Source of the DNA: Mesorhizobium sp. 113-3-3 | GTDB lineage: Bacteria > Pseudomonadota > Alphaproteobacteria > Rhizobiales > Rhizobiaceae | Reading direction: 5' to 3' | DNA: 64,000 bases | Assembly (NCBI RefSeq): GCF_016756495.1 | Contig: NZ_AP023243.1 | Span: 806,001-870,000 of the forward strand | Shown: one piece after another, positions 1 through 7,691 of the stretch | Layout of the letters: each line of letters begins with the position of its first letter | Position numbering within the stretch: position 1 is the first letter of the stretch | Notes under the pieces: generated by a model | Databases searched by the model: none | What the model saw: only the letters and a program-made list of their open reading frames with translations | What the model was told of the DNA's origin: nothing | Made by a program: the position numbers and the translations under genes

Positions 1-1
1 T

Positions 2-46
2 TTCGCCCGCATGAAGGATTTCTTCGAGTCCTTCGGCGAACGCTGA
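2..46 (+). CDS. dnaJ: C-terminal end of a probable DnaJ chaperone (partial)
   Basis: Only the last 14 codons are present, reading FARMKDFFESFGER followed by TGA at 44-46. This aromatic, acidic tail resembles what I remember of rhizobial DnaJ C-termini. The order dnaJ, pmtA, then pyrF is, as I recall, the usual arrangement in Rhizobiales, which supports the call. The tail alone is too short to prove identity. DnaJ would be the J-domain cochaperone of DnaK; its catalytic and zinc-binding parts lie upstream of the window. Confidence 0.55.
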   Translation, partial: FARMKDFFESFGER

Positions 47-195
47 TAGACGAGAACGGCGCGGGGTCAGGTGAAACGCACCATGTCTTGAGACGCGACG
101 AAATCTATCTTATCCACGACATGCGTCTCGCAACGCCTTGCCTTGCGTCAACCAGGTGTTAAGTAGCTTTGCGGGGAGCCTTGAGGAGAGCTTGC

Positions 196-798
196 ATGAC
201 ACGTGGTCACGGACTGCGGAAGGCGCTTGCCGAGAAGTTCGACGACGAACTCAAATTCTTCAAGGGCTGGATCGACAAGCCGAAGACGGTCGGTTCGATC
301 GTTCCGACCAGCTCAATCACCGCGCGCAAGATGGCCTCGATCGTCAATCCCAGGTCCGGCCTGCCGGTGCTTGAGGTAGGTCCAGGCACCGGTGTCATCA
401 CCCGCGCCATCCTCGCCCAGGGCGTACGGCCCGAAAACCTCTATGCCGTCGAATACAACACGGATTTCGTGCGCCATCTGCGCCAGCTCTATCCCGGCGT
501 CAACGTCATCGAGGGTGACGCCTTCAACCTCAACGCCACGCTTGGCGAGAGAAGCGGGATGATCTTCGATTCCGTCGTGTCCGGCGTGCCGCTGCTCAAT
601 TTCCCGGTCGCCCAGCGCATCGCCTACATAGAGAGCCTGCTCGACCGCATCCCGGCGGGCCGCCCGATCGTGCAGCTGACCTATGGCCCGATGTCGCCGA
701 TCCCGGCCGGCCGCGGCGACTATACGGTCAAGCATTTCGATTTCATCTTCCGCAACATCCCGCCGACGCAGCTGTGGATCTACCGGCGTGAAACATAG
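196..798 (+). CDS. pmtA: Phospholipid N-methyltransferase, Sinorhizobium type
   Basis: This 200-residue cytosolic enzyme should methylate phosphatidylethanolamine three times with S-adenosylmethionine to give phosphatidylcholine. The SAM-binding motif LEVGPGTG lies near residues 59-66 and is preceded by the conserved VPTSS segment near 36-40. The length matches the rhizobial PmtA family of about 200 residues. I place the start at ATG 196 because GAGGAG sits just upstream; a TTG at 169 would add nine residues with no better ribosome site. The gene follows the probable dnaJ, as in other rhizobia. A long imperfect hairpin begins directly at its stop codon. Confidence 0.9.
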   Translation: MTRGHGLRKALAEKFDDELKFFKGWIDKPKTVGSIVPTSSITARKMASIVNPRSGLPVLEVGPGTGVITRAILAQGVRPENLYAVEYNTDFVRHLRQLYPGVNVIEGDAFNLNATLGERSGMIFDSVVSGVPLLNFPVAQRIAYIESLLDRIPAGRPIVQLTYGPMSPIPAGRGDYTVKHFDFIFRNIPPTQLWIYRRET

Positions 799-893
799 GG
801 GAATAGGGGAGTAAGGCAGTATGGGAGTAGGGAAGCCGTCGGAAACCGAACCGTTCATGCCCTACTGCCGTACTCCCTTACTCCCCTACTCCC
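799..893. repeat. Long imperfect inverted repeat between pmtA and the FMN reductase gene
   Basis: Two 34-base arms at 799-832 and 860-893 pair with about four mismatches around a 27-base loop. The arms are built from short units of the type GGGAGTAGGG and GGAGTAAGG. The element starts at the pmtA stop codon and ends 16 bases before the next start. It could act as a transcription attenuator or mRNA stabiliser, or be a mobile palindromic repeat; it lacks the T-run of a standard terminator. Confidence 0.75.
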
Positions 894-909
894 TTACCTT
901 TCGTGGCCA

Positions 910-1506
910 ATGGCAGTGATCCCGAAAATCCTCGTCTTCGCCGGCTCGGTGCGCAGCGGCGCCTATAGCGGCAGGACCGCCGATGTGGCGCAGAAGGAAC
1001 TTGCGGTGCAAGGCGCCGAGGTGACCCGCATTTCGCTCGCCGATTATGCCTTGCCGATCCTCGACGAGGACCTGGAGAAGGAAAAAGGTGTCCCCGAAAA
1101 CGCCGTCAAACTCGGCCGTCTGATCATTGCCCATGACGGGCTGCTGATCGCCACGCCCGAATATAACGGCTCGATCCCGCCGCTGCTCAAGAACACGATC
1201 GACTGGGTGAGCCGGGTGCGCCGGGATGGCGGCCGATCGGTCAGGCCGCTCGCCGGCAAGGTTGCCGGGCTCTGCTCGTCCTCCAACGGCCATTTTGCCG
1301 GCATACGCTGCATAAATCATCTGCGCGCCGTGCTGGTGCGCTGCCAGATGGAGGTGGTGACGCCGGAATGCTCGGTCCCGGACGGCGGCGACGCCTTCGA
1401 CGAAGGCGGCAATTTCCGTGACGAAAGACTGTACAAATCGATGGAGCATTTATGCCGCACGCTGATCGAAACCTCGCGCATGCTGTCGACCCGGATCGAG
1501 GCGTGA
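910..1506 (+). CDS. NADPH-dependent FMN reductase family protein
   Basis: The 198-residue protein has a flavodoxin-like fold. It shows the N-terminal phosphate-binding segment [17 protein letters not shown] near residues 9-25 and the family signature [18 protein letters not shown] near 78-95. Members reduce FMN, quinones, chromate or azo compounds with NAD(P)H in the cytosol; the native substrate cannot be read from the sequence. The gene is followed after 11 bases by the probable pyrF start at 1518, so the two are likely co-transcribed. Length is normal for the family. Confidence 0.88.
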   Translation: MAVIPKILVFAGSVRSGAYSGRTADVAQKELAVQGAEVTRISLADYALPILDEDLEKEKGVPENAVKLGRLIIAHDGLLIATPEYNGSIPPLLKNTIDWVSRVRRDGGRSVRPLAGKVAGLCSSSNGHFAGIRCINHLRAVLVRCQMEVVTPECSVPDGGDAFDEGGNFRDERLYKSMEHLCRTLIETSRMLSTRIEA

Positions 1507-1517
1507 TCGCCGCAACC

Positions 1518-2231
1518 ATGCAGACCCAATCCATGCAGGCCAAATCCATGCAGGAAAGACTGATCGTCGGCCTCGACGTGCCGACCGTGCGGGAAGCCGA
1601 GCAGGCGGTGCGAGAACTCGACGGCGTCGTCTCCTTCTACAAGATCGGCTACCAGCTGGCCTTTGCGGGCGGGCTCGACTTCGCCAGGGAACTGGCCAGC
1701 GGCGGGACCAAGGTCTTCCTCGACATGAAGCTGCTCGACATCGACCACACGGTGGCCAAGGGCGTCGAGAACATCGTCAAGATGGGCATGACCATGCTGA
1801 CCATCCACGCCTACCCCAAGGCGATGCGGGCGGCGGTGGAGGCGGCCAGGGGCAGCGAACTTTGCCTGCTCGCCGTCAGCGTGCTGACCTCGATGGACGA
1901 GCAGGACATGATCGATGTCGGCTATGAATACGATCCGCACACGCTGGTGCTGAGGCGCTCGGAACAGGCCCTGCATGCCGGCATGGGCGGCATCGTCTGC
2001 TCGGCCGCCGAGGCCGAAGCGGTGCGCCGCATCGTCGGACCCGACATGGCCGTGGTGACGCCAGGCATCCGACCGGTGGGCAGCGACCATGGCGACCAGA
2101 AGCGCGTGGTGACGCCGGCGCAAGCGATCCGCAACGGCGCCAGCCATCTGGTTGTCGGCCGCCCCATCGTCGCGGCAAGCGACCGCCGTGCGGCTGCGCA
2201 AGCGATCCTCGACGAAATGCGCTCTGCATAG
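1518..2231 (+). CDS. pyrF: Orotidine 5'-phosphate decarboxylase
   Basis: PyrF catalyses the last step of UMP synthesis, decarboxylating orotidine monophosphate. The catalytic signature [16 protein letters not shown] is clear, with its alternating Asp, Lys and Asp residues, and the phosphate-binding TPGIRP near residue 181 is also present. From ATG 1518 the protein has 237 residues, which suits the bacterial family. Three in-frame ATGs at 1518, 1533 and 1548 each lie in a 15-base near-repeat of the type ATGCAGxCCAAATCC, so the true start could be any of them; the family core begins at the third. It belongs to the dnaJ-pmtA neighbourhood. Confidence 0.93.
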   Translation: MQTQSMQAKSMQERLIVGLDVPTVREAEQAVRELDGVVSFYKIGYQLAFAGGLDFARELASGGTKVFLDMKLLDIDHTVAKGVENIVKMGMTMLTIHAYPKAMRAAVEAARGSELCLLAVSVLTSMDEQDMIDVGYEYDPHTLVLRRSEQALHAGMGGIVCSAAEAEAVRRIVGPDMAVVTPGIRPVGSDHGDQKRVVTPAQAIRNGASHLVVGRPIVAASDRRAAAQAILDEMRSA

Positions 2232-2248
2232 AATTAAGGGAGAGAAGA

Positions 2249-2536
2249 ATGCCCAAGGGATATTGGATCGCCCGCGTCGATGTGCGCGATGCCGAAGGCT
2301 ACAAAGAGTATATCGCCGCTTCGAAACTCGCCTTCGACCGTTTTGGCGCGAAATTCCTGGCACGCGGCGGGGCGCATGAGCTGGCCGAGGGGCCTGGCCG
2401 CGCCCGCAACGTGATCATCGAATTCGAATCGCTGGCGATCGCGCATGACTGCTACCACTCGCCGGAATATCAGCGCGCCGTCGCCATCCGCCAGAAAGTC
2501 GCCGACGGCGAGATCGTGCTGGTCGAAGGAGCGTGA
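2249..2536 (+). CDS. DUF1330 family protein
   Basis: A 95-residue alpha/beta protein starting MPKGYWIARVDV, with the DUF1330 hallmarks KYxxYxxA-like (GYKEYIAAS) and HDCYHSPEYQ near the C-terminus. The family has a ferredoxin-like dimeric barrel fold and no agreed function. A good ribosome site, AAGGGAGAGAAG, precedes ATG 2249, 17 bases after pyrF, which suggests one transcript. A DUF1330 gene after pyrF is frequent in rhizobia as far as I remember. Confidence 0.85.
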   Translation: MPKGYWIARVDVRDAEGYKEYIAASKLAFDRFGAKFLARGGAHELAEGPGRARNVIIEFESLAIAHDCYHSPEYQRAVAIRQKVADGEIVLVEGA

Positions 2537-2575
2537 AGCCTATCCCGGTCCAGCAGGGTTAGCTTCCTTGTTTTT

Positions 2576-2623
2576 GAAGCAATTCCCGAGGAAAGCGCCA
2601 CACAGTTTTCCTGGAATTGCTTC
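2576..2623. terminator. Inverted repeat, likely bidirectional terminator
   Basis: The arms GAAGCAATTCCCGAGGAAA and TTTTCCTGGAATTGCTTC are nearly complementary around a short loop. The hairpin lies between the convergent DUF1330 and GntR genes and touches the GntR stop codon. The motif resembles palindromes seen repeatedly in Mesorhizobium intergenic DNA, so it may be a repeat element recruited as a terminator. Confidence 0.6.
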
Positions 2624-3368
2624 AGACCAAGTCCTGCAGGTTCACGTCGCGCAGCTTGGCCCCGCCAAGCAGCGCGCCGACCAGCTGATGCTTGAGGGCA
2701 AGGCACTGCGCGCGGGCAAGTTTCACGATGCCGGGAACGTCGCTCTTCTCGCATGCCTGAAGCAGCTGCTTCTGCTGTTCGACGATCAGCGGCATGAAAT
2801 CACGCGACTTGAAGCCGAGATGGAGCGCCCGTTCCGACTGGTCGAGGATCTGGCTGAGAAGCTGTGCCAGCCGCAAATTCTCGGAAAGCTCGGCAATCGC
2901 CAGGCGAAAGGCACGGTCTGCCGCAAGGAACGCGACAGGGCTGCGCAGCGTCTCAGGCTTCAGCACCTTTCTCGCCGCCAGCCTGATCTCCTCCAGTCCA
3001 CGCTCGGTGATGCCTGACGTGGCGACCCGGAACACTTCCGGCTCGATCAGGCCGCGCACGTCGAAGATCTCGTTGACGTCGCGCAAGGTCAACGTCGTGA
3101 TGACATAGCCGCGGCGCGGCTCGCTCCTGACCAGGCCTTCCTGCATGAGGCGGGCAAGAGCGGAACGGATGGTCGCCTTCTTGATGCCGTAGCGCGCCTC
3201 GATCTGCTTTTCGGTCAAGGCTTCACCGGGCGACAGGACGCAAGCGACGATATCGCTCTTCAGCTGTTCGTAGGCCTGTTCGCTGCGCAGCAGATCCGCC
3301 GTCGACAGCGCCGGCGTCCCGCCTTCGGACGCGGCCGATTTCGATGGCGTGGCTTTTGTCGGCTTCAT
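2622..3368 (-). CDS. GntR family transcriptional regulator, FCD-type ligand domain
   Basis: A 248-residue regulator. The winged-helix domain (about residues 30-95) shows YEQLKSDIVACVLSPGEALTE followed by KKATIRSALARLMQEGLV, typical of GntR. The C-terminal half is alpha-helical and fits an FCD (FadR C-terminal) effector domain. I prefer the start at 3368 because AGAGAAG lies just upstream; an ATG at 3398 would add ten residues. It is divergent from the cupin gene at 3447. A perfect 6-3-6 palindrome in the 78-base gap overlaps a likely promoter, so it probably represses or senses for that gene. The ligand is unknown. Confidence 0.88.
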   Translation of the reverse strand: MKPTKATPSKSAASEGGTPALSTADLLRSEQAYEQLKSDIVACVLSPGEALTEKQIEARYGIKKATIRSALARLMQEGLVRSEPRRGYVITTLTLRDVNEIFDVRGLIEPEVFRVATSGITERGLEEIRLAARKVLKPETLRSPVAFLAADRAFRLAIAELSENLRLAQLLSQILDQSERALHLGFKSRDFMPLIVEQQKQLLQACEKSDVPGIVKLARAQCLALKHQLVGALLGGAKLRDVNLQDLV

Positions 3369-3391
3369 GCTTCTCTCGCTTTGCATCGGCC

Positions 3392-3433
3392 TTGACATTG
3401 GCCATCTTAGCCATGCTAACTGAGCATCTCAGT
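3392..3433 (+). promoter_or_regulatory. Promoter and palindromic operator for the cupin gene
   Basis: TTGACA at 3392-3397 is followed after 17 bases by GCTAAC at 3415-3420, a plausible sigma-70 type promoter reading right. The perfect inverted repeat ACTGAG-CAT-CTCAGT occupies 3419-3433 and overlaps the -10 box. Its position between the divergent GntR and cupin genes suggests it is the GntR operator. Confidence 0.5.
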
Positions 3434-3446
3434 CAGGAGCTGTGGC

Positions 3447-3983
3447 ATGCCTCTACCCGCCGACTCCCCTCTCTACCGCGCGATCAAGGATATCGTCAAC
3501 GCGGCGGCAGGCGCCAATCCCTTCGATCAGGTCAAGGCCGTCTTGAGCGACTATACCAACCGCTTCCATGCGCTCGGCGGGCTTGTCCATGAGGAGGATG
3601 AGGATGAGCTGTTGCTGCATGCCAGCCCGCAGCTGACGATCTACCACATCACGCTTTCGCCAGGGGTGCAGTACCCGCCGCACAATCATCTGATGGACGC
3701 GCTGATCGGCATCTATTGCGGCGGCGAGACCAATTTCATCTACCCGCTCGCCGGCGAAAAGGTCGACGAGCCGGAGCGGCAGGATTTTTCGGCGCCCGCG
3801 CTGGTGCACATGTCTGCCAGCACCATCCACTCGGTCGCCAATACCGGCAGCGCCCGCTCCGGCGCCCTGCATGTCTATCTCGGCGACTTGCCAGGCACCG
3901 ACCGCCAGCTGTGGAGCCTGACCGACAACCAGCCGGAACCCTTCGACAACAACAGGTACATGGCCGGCGCGCGGCCGATATAG
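3447..3983 (+). CDS. Cupin-fold protein, predicted metal-dependent enzyme
   Basis: A 178-residue protein with one cupin core. The segment TLSPGVQYPPHNHLMDALIG (about residues 69-88) supplies the HxH-type metal ligands, and a second His follows in STIHSVANTG near residue 130. The layout resembles cysteine-dioxygenase-like and other small oxygenases or isomerases, but I cannot name a substrate. The gene has a ribosome site CAGGAG upstream of ATG 3447 and is the probable target of the divergent GntR regulator, which suggests an inducible small-molecule pathway. Confidence 0.75.
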   Translation: MPLPADSPLYRAIKDIVNAAAGANPFDQVKAVLSDYTNRFHALGGLVHEEDEDELLLHASPQLTIYHITLSPGVQYPPHNHLMDALIGIYCGGETNFIYPLAGEKVDEPERQDFSAPALVHMSASTIHSVANTGSARSGALHVYLGDLPGTDRQLWSLTDNQPEPFDNNRYMAGARPI

Positions 3984-3990
3984 GCTGAGC

Positions 3991-5064
3991 CTAGCCGTAG
4001 CGCCGCTGGCTGGTCAGCCGGCTCGCCGCCGTCGCGGCCATGGCGTCCGCCAGCTCGAGGCCCCATTGCTTTCGGCAATAGTCGCGGAAGTCGAAGCAGG
4101 GCAGGCCTGGGCAGACCTCGAACTCGATCATGTGGACGGTGTCGTCGGCCTCGACGCGCAGGTCCACGGAAAACACGTCACGCAGGCCGAGCCCGCCGAT
4201 CAGCCGCCCGGCGATCGCCCTGATCCTGGCGTCGGCGAGGGGCTGGACATCGGCGACGGCAACGAGCTGCGGTTCGGCATAAAGTCCCGCCGCCTTCGCC
4301 TCCTCGCCGGTTTCGCCGTAGAGCGCCATGCTGTCCGCCATGGTCTGGAAATCCGCGCCTGAATCGACAAAGGCGACGCCGAGCGCTTCGGTGCCGGTTT
4401 GCGGCGTCAGCCCGAGGAAGCTGGCGCGCACGTTGCGGCCGGCGACATAGGGCTGGACGACGACATCGTCGCGATAGGCGGCGAAGACCCGCCGGCTAAG
4501 CTGCAGCGCGTGGCCGAGATCACCCACACGCGAATCCGGCCAGATGCCGATCTTGGCGCCAAGCCGGTTGGGCTTGACGAACCAGCCGGCGGCGGAGGCC
4601 GGCGGCTCGACCAGCCATTTGCCGTCGCGGGCGAGACCGGCCTGCGGTACCGGCAAGCCGAGCGCGCCGAGCACGGCGCCGGAGCGGAACTTGTCCTGGC
4701 AGAGCGCGAACAGCGAATCATCGGCGCCGATCGTCCGCAATCCTTTGAGCCGGGCGAGCGCCGGCGCGGCGCCGCCACGGAAATAGGCAATGCCGTCGGA
4801 GAGCGTCCAGACCAGCGTGTTCTCAGCATCCGCGCGTTCCAGCGCCTCGCCGGCATCGTCGAGTGCTACCGGCGCAAAGGCGAGACCGCGCGCCGAGCAG
4901 GCGGCGGCAAGTGCCGCGAAGTCGGCGGCGATATCCGTCGACTGCGCCAGATAGGACGAGATCTCGGTGGCGCGCTGCGGCGGGAAGCCGTCAGCGAGCA
5001 GCCGGTCGAAGCAGGCCTTTTCCGGCTCGTAGACAAGGATCAGCTTCGGCTTGTGCTTTGACAT
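3991..5064 (-). CDS. ATP-grasp family protein, D-alanine-D-alanine ligase-like
   Basis: A 357-residue protein with an ATP-grasp layout. SDGIAYFRGG sits near residue 90, the central segment KFRSGAVLGALGLPVPQ corresponds to the ATP-grasp N-terminal lobe, and GWFVKPNRLGAKIGI carries the ATP-contacting Lys. The C-terminal VFSVDLRVEADD...MIEFEVCPGLPCFDF resembles the metal-binding D/E and N/E region of D-Ala-D-Ala ligases. Such enzymes join a carboxylate to an amine through an acyl phosphate. It is not a housekeeping Ddl, since the N-terminal domain differs, so the substrate is unknown. It is convergent with the cupin gene and lies 160 bases downstream of the galactonate operon. Confidence 0.72.
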   Translation of the reverse strand: MSKHKPKLILVYEPEKACFDRLLADGFPPQRATEISSYLAQSTDIAADFAALAAACSARGLAFAPVALDDAGEALERADAENTLVWTLSDGIAYFRGGAAPALARLKGLRTIGADDSLFALCQDKFRSGAVLGALGLPVPQAGLARDGKWLVEPPASAAGWFVKPNRLGAKIGIWPDSRVGDLGHALQLSRRVFAAYRDDVVVQPYVAGRNVRASFLGLTPQTGTEALGVAFVDSGADFQTMADSMALYGETGEEAKAAGLYAEPQLVAVADVQPLADARIRAIAGRLIGGLGLRDVFSVDLRVEADDTVHMIEFEVCPGLPCFDFRDYCRKQWGLELADAMAATAASRLTSQRRYG

Positions 5065-5224
5065 GATGGAGCGGGATTCCAGCAGGGGCGATGACTTGGA
5101 GCGCGTCGCGTCGAAACGACATGCATTACCATCGCACGGCGGCTGCCATCGGCTTTCGCGAAACCGACCGTGCCGGGCGGTTGCGTGACAACGCCCGGCG
5201 AAAACAATCAGCCGCCGCTCCTGC

Positions 5225-6100
5225 TCAGGCGATCAGCACGCGCGGTTCGAACCGGCCGTTGACGGGGATGTCGATGAGGAAGGTCATGCCCGCCTGCGGG
5301 TCGAGCTTGCGCTGCTTGTCGTCCTTGCCCTTCCAGGCCGAGGTCACCGCCAGCCGGTCGGCCTTGGCGCCGACAAAGGCCGGGCAGGACGCCTGCGTCG
5401 CCGGCATGGCAATTTCGCGCAACAATGTGCCATCGGGCGAATAGGCCTTCACCGCCTTGCCGCCCCAGACGGCGTTCCACAGCACGCCGTCGCGGTCGAC
5501 GACGGAACCGTCGATGTAGCCCTTCGACGAGCGGTGGTCGACGAACACTCTGGATTCGCCAACCGGCAGGCCAGTCAACGGATCGCAGGCGATGCGCATC
5601 AACAGGCCGGTCGACGTGTCGGTGTAGTAGGCGATCGTCCCGTCCTGCGAAAAACAGATCGAGTTCGACACGGTGATGTCCGAAAACAGGCGGCGCAGTT
5701 CGCCCCTGAAGAACCAGTAGATCGAGCCCGCGCCCTTGCTCTCGTCCTTGGCCATCGTGCCGACCCAGAAGGCGCCGCAGGGATGGACGCGGGAATCGTT
5801 GGATCGCGTGAGCGGATTGTCGGCCTCGATGGGCGTGTGCAGCGTCATCGCGCCGGTCGCGACGTCGCGGACAAAAAGCCCGGTCTCGGTGGCGATCAGC
5901 TGGCGCTGCTCGTCGATGATGGCGATGGCGCTGGCCATCTGGCCAAGCTCATGGATTTTCAGCGCGCCGGTGAGCGGCTTTTCCAGAAGCTTGCCGTTGA
6001 CGATGTCGAACCAGAACAGCGCATCGGTGGCCGGATCGTAGCTCGGGCCTTCGCCGAGCTGGCAGATGTAATCGGAAAAAACCGAAACCGCGTTCATCAT
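5225..6100 (-). CDS. SMP-30/gluconolactonase family sugar lactonase
   Basis: A 291-residue beta-propeller protein. The family landmarks are LGEGPSYD near residue 16 (metal-binding Glu), the SNDSRVHPCGAFWVGTM block near 100, SNSICFSQDG near 145, and YIDGSVVDRDGVLWNAVWGG near 195. It should hydrolyse an aldonolactone to the aldonic acid in a metal-dependent reaction. Its ATG overlaps the stop of the KDPGal aldolase gene by four bases, so it is the last gene of a coupled operon for galactose or a related sugar. Galactonolactone is the likely substrate from context. Confidence 0.88.
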   Translation of the reverse strand: MMNAVSVFSDYICQLGEGPSYDPATDALFWFDIVNGKLLEKPLTGALKIHELGQMASAIAIIDEQRQLIATETGLFVRDVATGAMTLHTPIEADNPLTRSNDSRVHPCGAFWVGTMAKDESKGAGSIYWFFRGELRRLFSDITVSNSICFSQDGTIAYYTDTSTGLLMRIACDPLTGLPVGESRVFVDHRSSKGYIDGSVVDRDGVLWNAVWGGKAVKAYSPDGTLLREIAMPATQASCPAFVGAKADRLAVTSAWKGKDDKQRKLDPQAGMTFLIDIPVNGRFEPRVLIA

Positions 6101-6735
6101 GCGTCTCCGAACACCGCATCCCAGGCCGCAACGGCGGCGTGCGCACGGGCGGCGACGTCGTCGACGCTCATGCCAGGCTTGAACAGGCTGGAGCCCAGCC
6201 CGAAGACCGTGACGCCCACCGCCTTGTAGCCGGCAAAGTCCTTCTCCGAAACGCCGCCGACAGCACCGACAAGGGTCTGCGCCGGCAGCACCGCCCGGAT
6301 CGCGGAAATGCCCGATGCGCCGAGTGCGCTGGCCGGAAAGAATTTCAAGGCCGAGGCGCCCAGCCGGATCGCCTGAAAAGCTTCGGTCGGCGTGAACACG
6401 CCGGGCATGGTCACCATGCCATAGTGCATGGCGCGCGCCATCACTTCGGCGTCGATATTAGGGCTGACCAGGAGCCGTCCGCCGGCCTGGTGCAGGCCAT
6501 CGACATCGGCCGCCGTCAGCACCGTGCCGGCGCCGATCAGGGCCGACTTCGGCAGCACCTGGACAATCCTGGCGATCGACGAGAAGGGCTGGGGCGAGTT
6601 GAGCGGCACTTCGATCGCCTCGATGCCGGCGTCGAACAACGCCTGGCCCATGGCAATCGCCTCGGTGGGTTTAAGGCCGCGCAGGATGGCGACCAGCCCG
6701 CGCTTGAGTTTCGGGAAGGCTGCGGTCTCGGTCAT
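6097..6735 (-). CDS. dgoA: 2-dehydro-3-deoxy-6-phosphogalactonate aldolase
   Basis: A 212-residue class I aldolase of the KDPG/KDPGal family that should cleave 2-keto-3-deoxy-6-phosphogalactonate to pyruvate and glyceraldehyde 3-phosphate. LVAILRGLKPTEA near residue 14 and GIEAIEVPLNSPQP near 37 match the KDPGal branch, and the Schiff-base Lys lies in ALKFFPAS near residue 128. Four-base overlaps with dgoK before it and the lactonase gene after it show translational coupling. The pairing with a galactonokinase identifies the galactonate rather than gluconate branch. Confidence 0.92.
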   Translation of the reverse strand: MTETAAFPKLKRGLVAILRGLKPTEAIAMGQALFDAGIEAIEVPLNSPQPFSSIARIVQVLPKSALIGAGTVLTAADVDGLHQAGGRLLVSPNIDAEVMARAMHYGMVTMPGVFTPTEAFQAIRLGASALKFFPASALGASGISAIRAVLPAQTLVGAVGGVSEKDFAGYKAVGVTVFGLGSSLFKPGMSVDDVAARAHAAVAAWDAVFGDA

Positions 6736-7691
6736 GCCAAGGCTCCGGTTCTGGCGATCATGCCGTTTTCGCGCGCGGCTTCGATGAGGCCGGCGCGCAC
6801 CGCTTCATCCGCGTCGACGGTGCGGACGGCAAGCCCTGCAAGGTCGAGCGCAGCCTGGTAGAGCACGGCGAGCGCACCCGAGGCAATCAGCACGACCGGC
6901 GCATCGCCGGCGCCATAGCGGCGCTTCGCCGAGGCGATCTCGCCGCCGATCAGAAGCCCGGACAGGCAGGCCGCCGCATCCTCCGATTTCAGGTCCTGCA
7001 GCAGCCCGGCGGCGCGGATGGCAAACAGTTTCGAGGTGACGTCGCCGCCCTCGCCAAGCGCCCGTTCGCACCATTGCCGGAAGAACGGGCTGTCCGCCGT
7101 GACGGGTGCCGGATGCTCGCCCAGCGAATGTTTGAGGATGGAATGCGCGGCCAGTACCGAAAACAACTCGCCGGTCGGCCACGTGCCGAAGCCGGCAACA
7201 GCGCCGTCCTCGACCACCACCCATTTCGAATGGGTGCCGGGCATGCAGGCGAGATGCCGCCCCTTTGCCGGCAAACCGGCGCCGGCCAATTGCGTTTCCT
7301 CGCCACGCATGACATCGGGCGCATCAGCCAGGCGCTGGGCGAGGCCGGGAACGATGCGGATGTCGCGGCGCTCGCCCTCGATACGGGCCGCGCCGCGCAG
7401 GATGGCGCCGATCGGCGCCGGCACGGTCACATAGGGCGCCTCGATCCAGCCCTGGCGAGAGCCGGCCATGCCGCAGATGATGACAGGCAATGTATCCAGT
7501 GCGCCCAGGGCGGCCAGATGGCCTTCCAGAACGTTCGAAAAGCCTTTTTCGCGTGCGGTGATTAGGCCGTCATCGCCACGGCGCTCGGCAAGCACCTTGC
7601 CGCCGCCGTCGATGAGCCATGCGCGAAGCCGGGTCGTGCCCCAATCGAGCGCGGCGACCGCCGGAGTGTTGCTGGCGATCCCCTGGCTCAC
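6732..7691 (-). CDS. dgoK: 2-dehydro-3-deoxygalactonokinase
   Basis: A 319-residue sugar kinase of the actin-like fold that phosphorylates 2-keto-3-deoxygalactonate. ALDWGTTRLRAWLID at the N-terminus is the phosphate-1 loop; CGMAGSRQGWIEAPYV and GTHSKWVVVEDG are DgoK landmarks. I choose GTG 7691 as start: it overlaps the SDR stop codon in a GTGA arrangement and has CGGAGG seven bases upstream. A longer reading from 7805 would extend far into the SDR gene. It is the second gene of the four-gene operon. Confidence 0.92.
   Translation of the reverse strand: MSQGIASNTPAVAALDWGTTRLRAWLIDGGGKVLAERRGDDGLITAREKGFSNVLEGHLAALGALDTLPVIICGMAGSRQGWIEAPYVTVPAPIGAILRGAARIEGERRDIRIVPGLAQRLADAPDVMRGEETQLAGAGLPAKGRHLACMPGTHSKWVVVEDGAVAGFGTWPTGELFSVLAAHSILKHSLGEHPAPVTADSPFFRQWCERALGEGGDVTSKLFAIRAAGLLQDLKSEDAAACLSGLLIGGEIASAKRRYGAGDAPVVLIASGALAVLYQAALDLAGLAVRTVDADEAVRAGLIEAARENGMIARTGALA

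Noticed and set aside
90..129. GAGACGC/GCGTCTC dyad as the dnaJ terminator
   Set aside because: The seven-base arms are separated by 26 bases and no T-run follows, so I do not list it as a feature.
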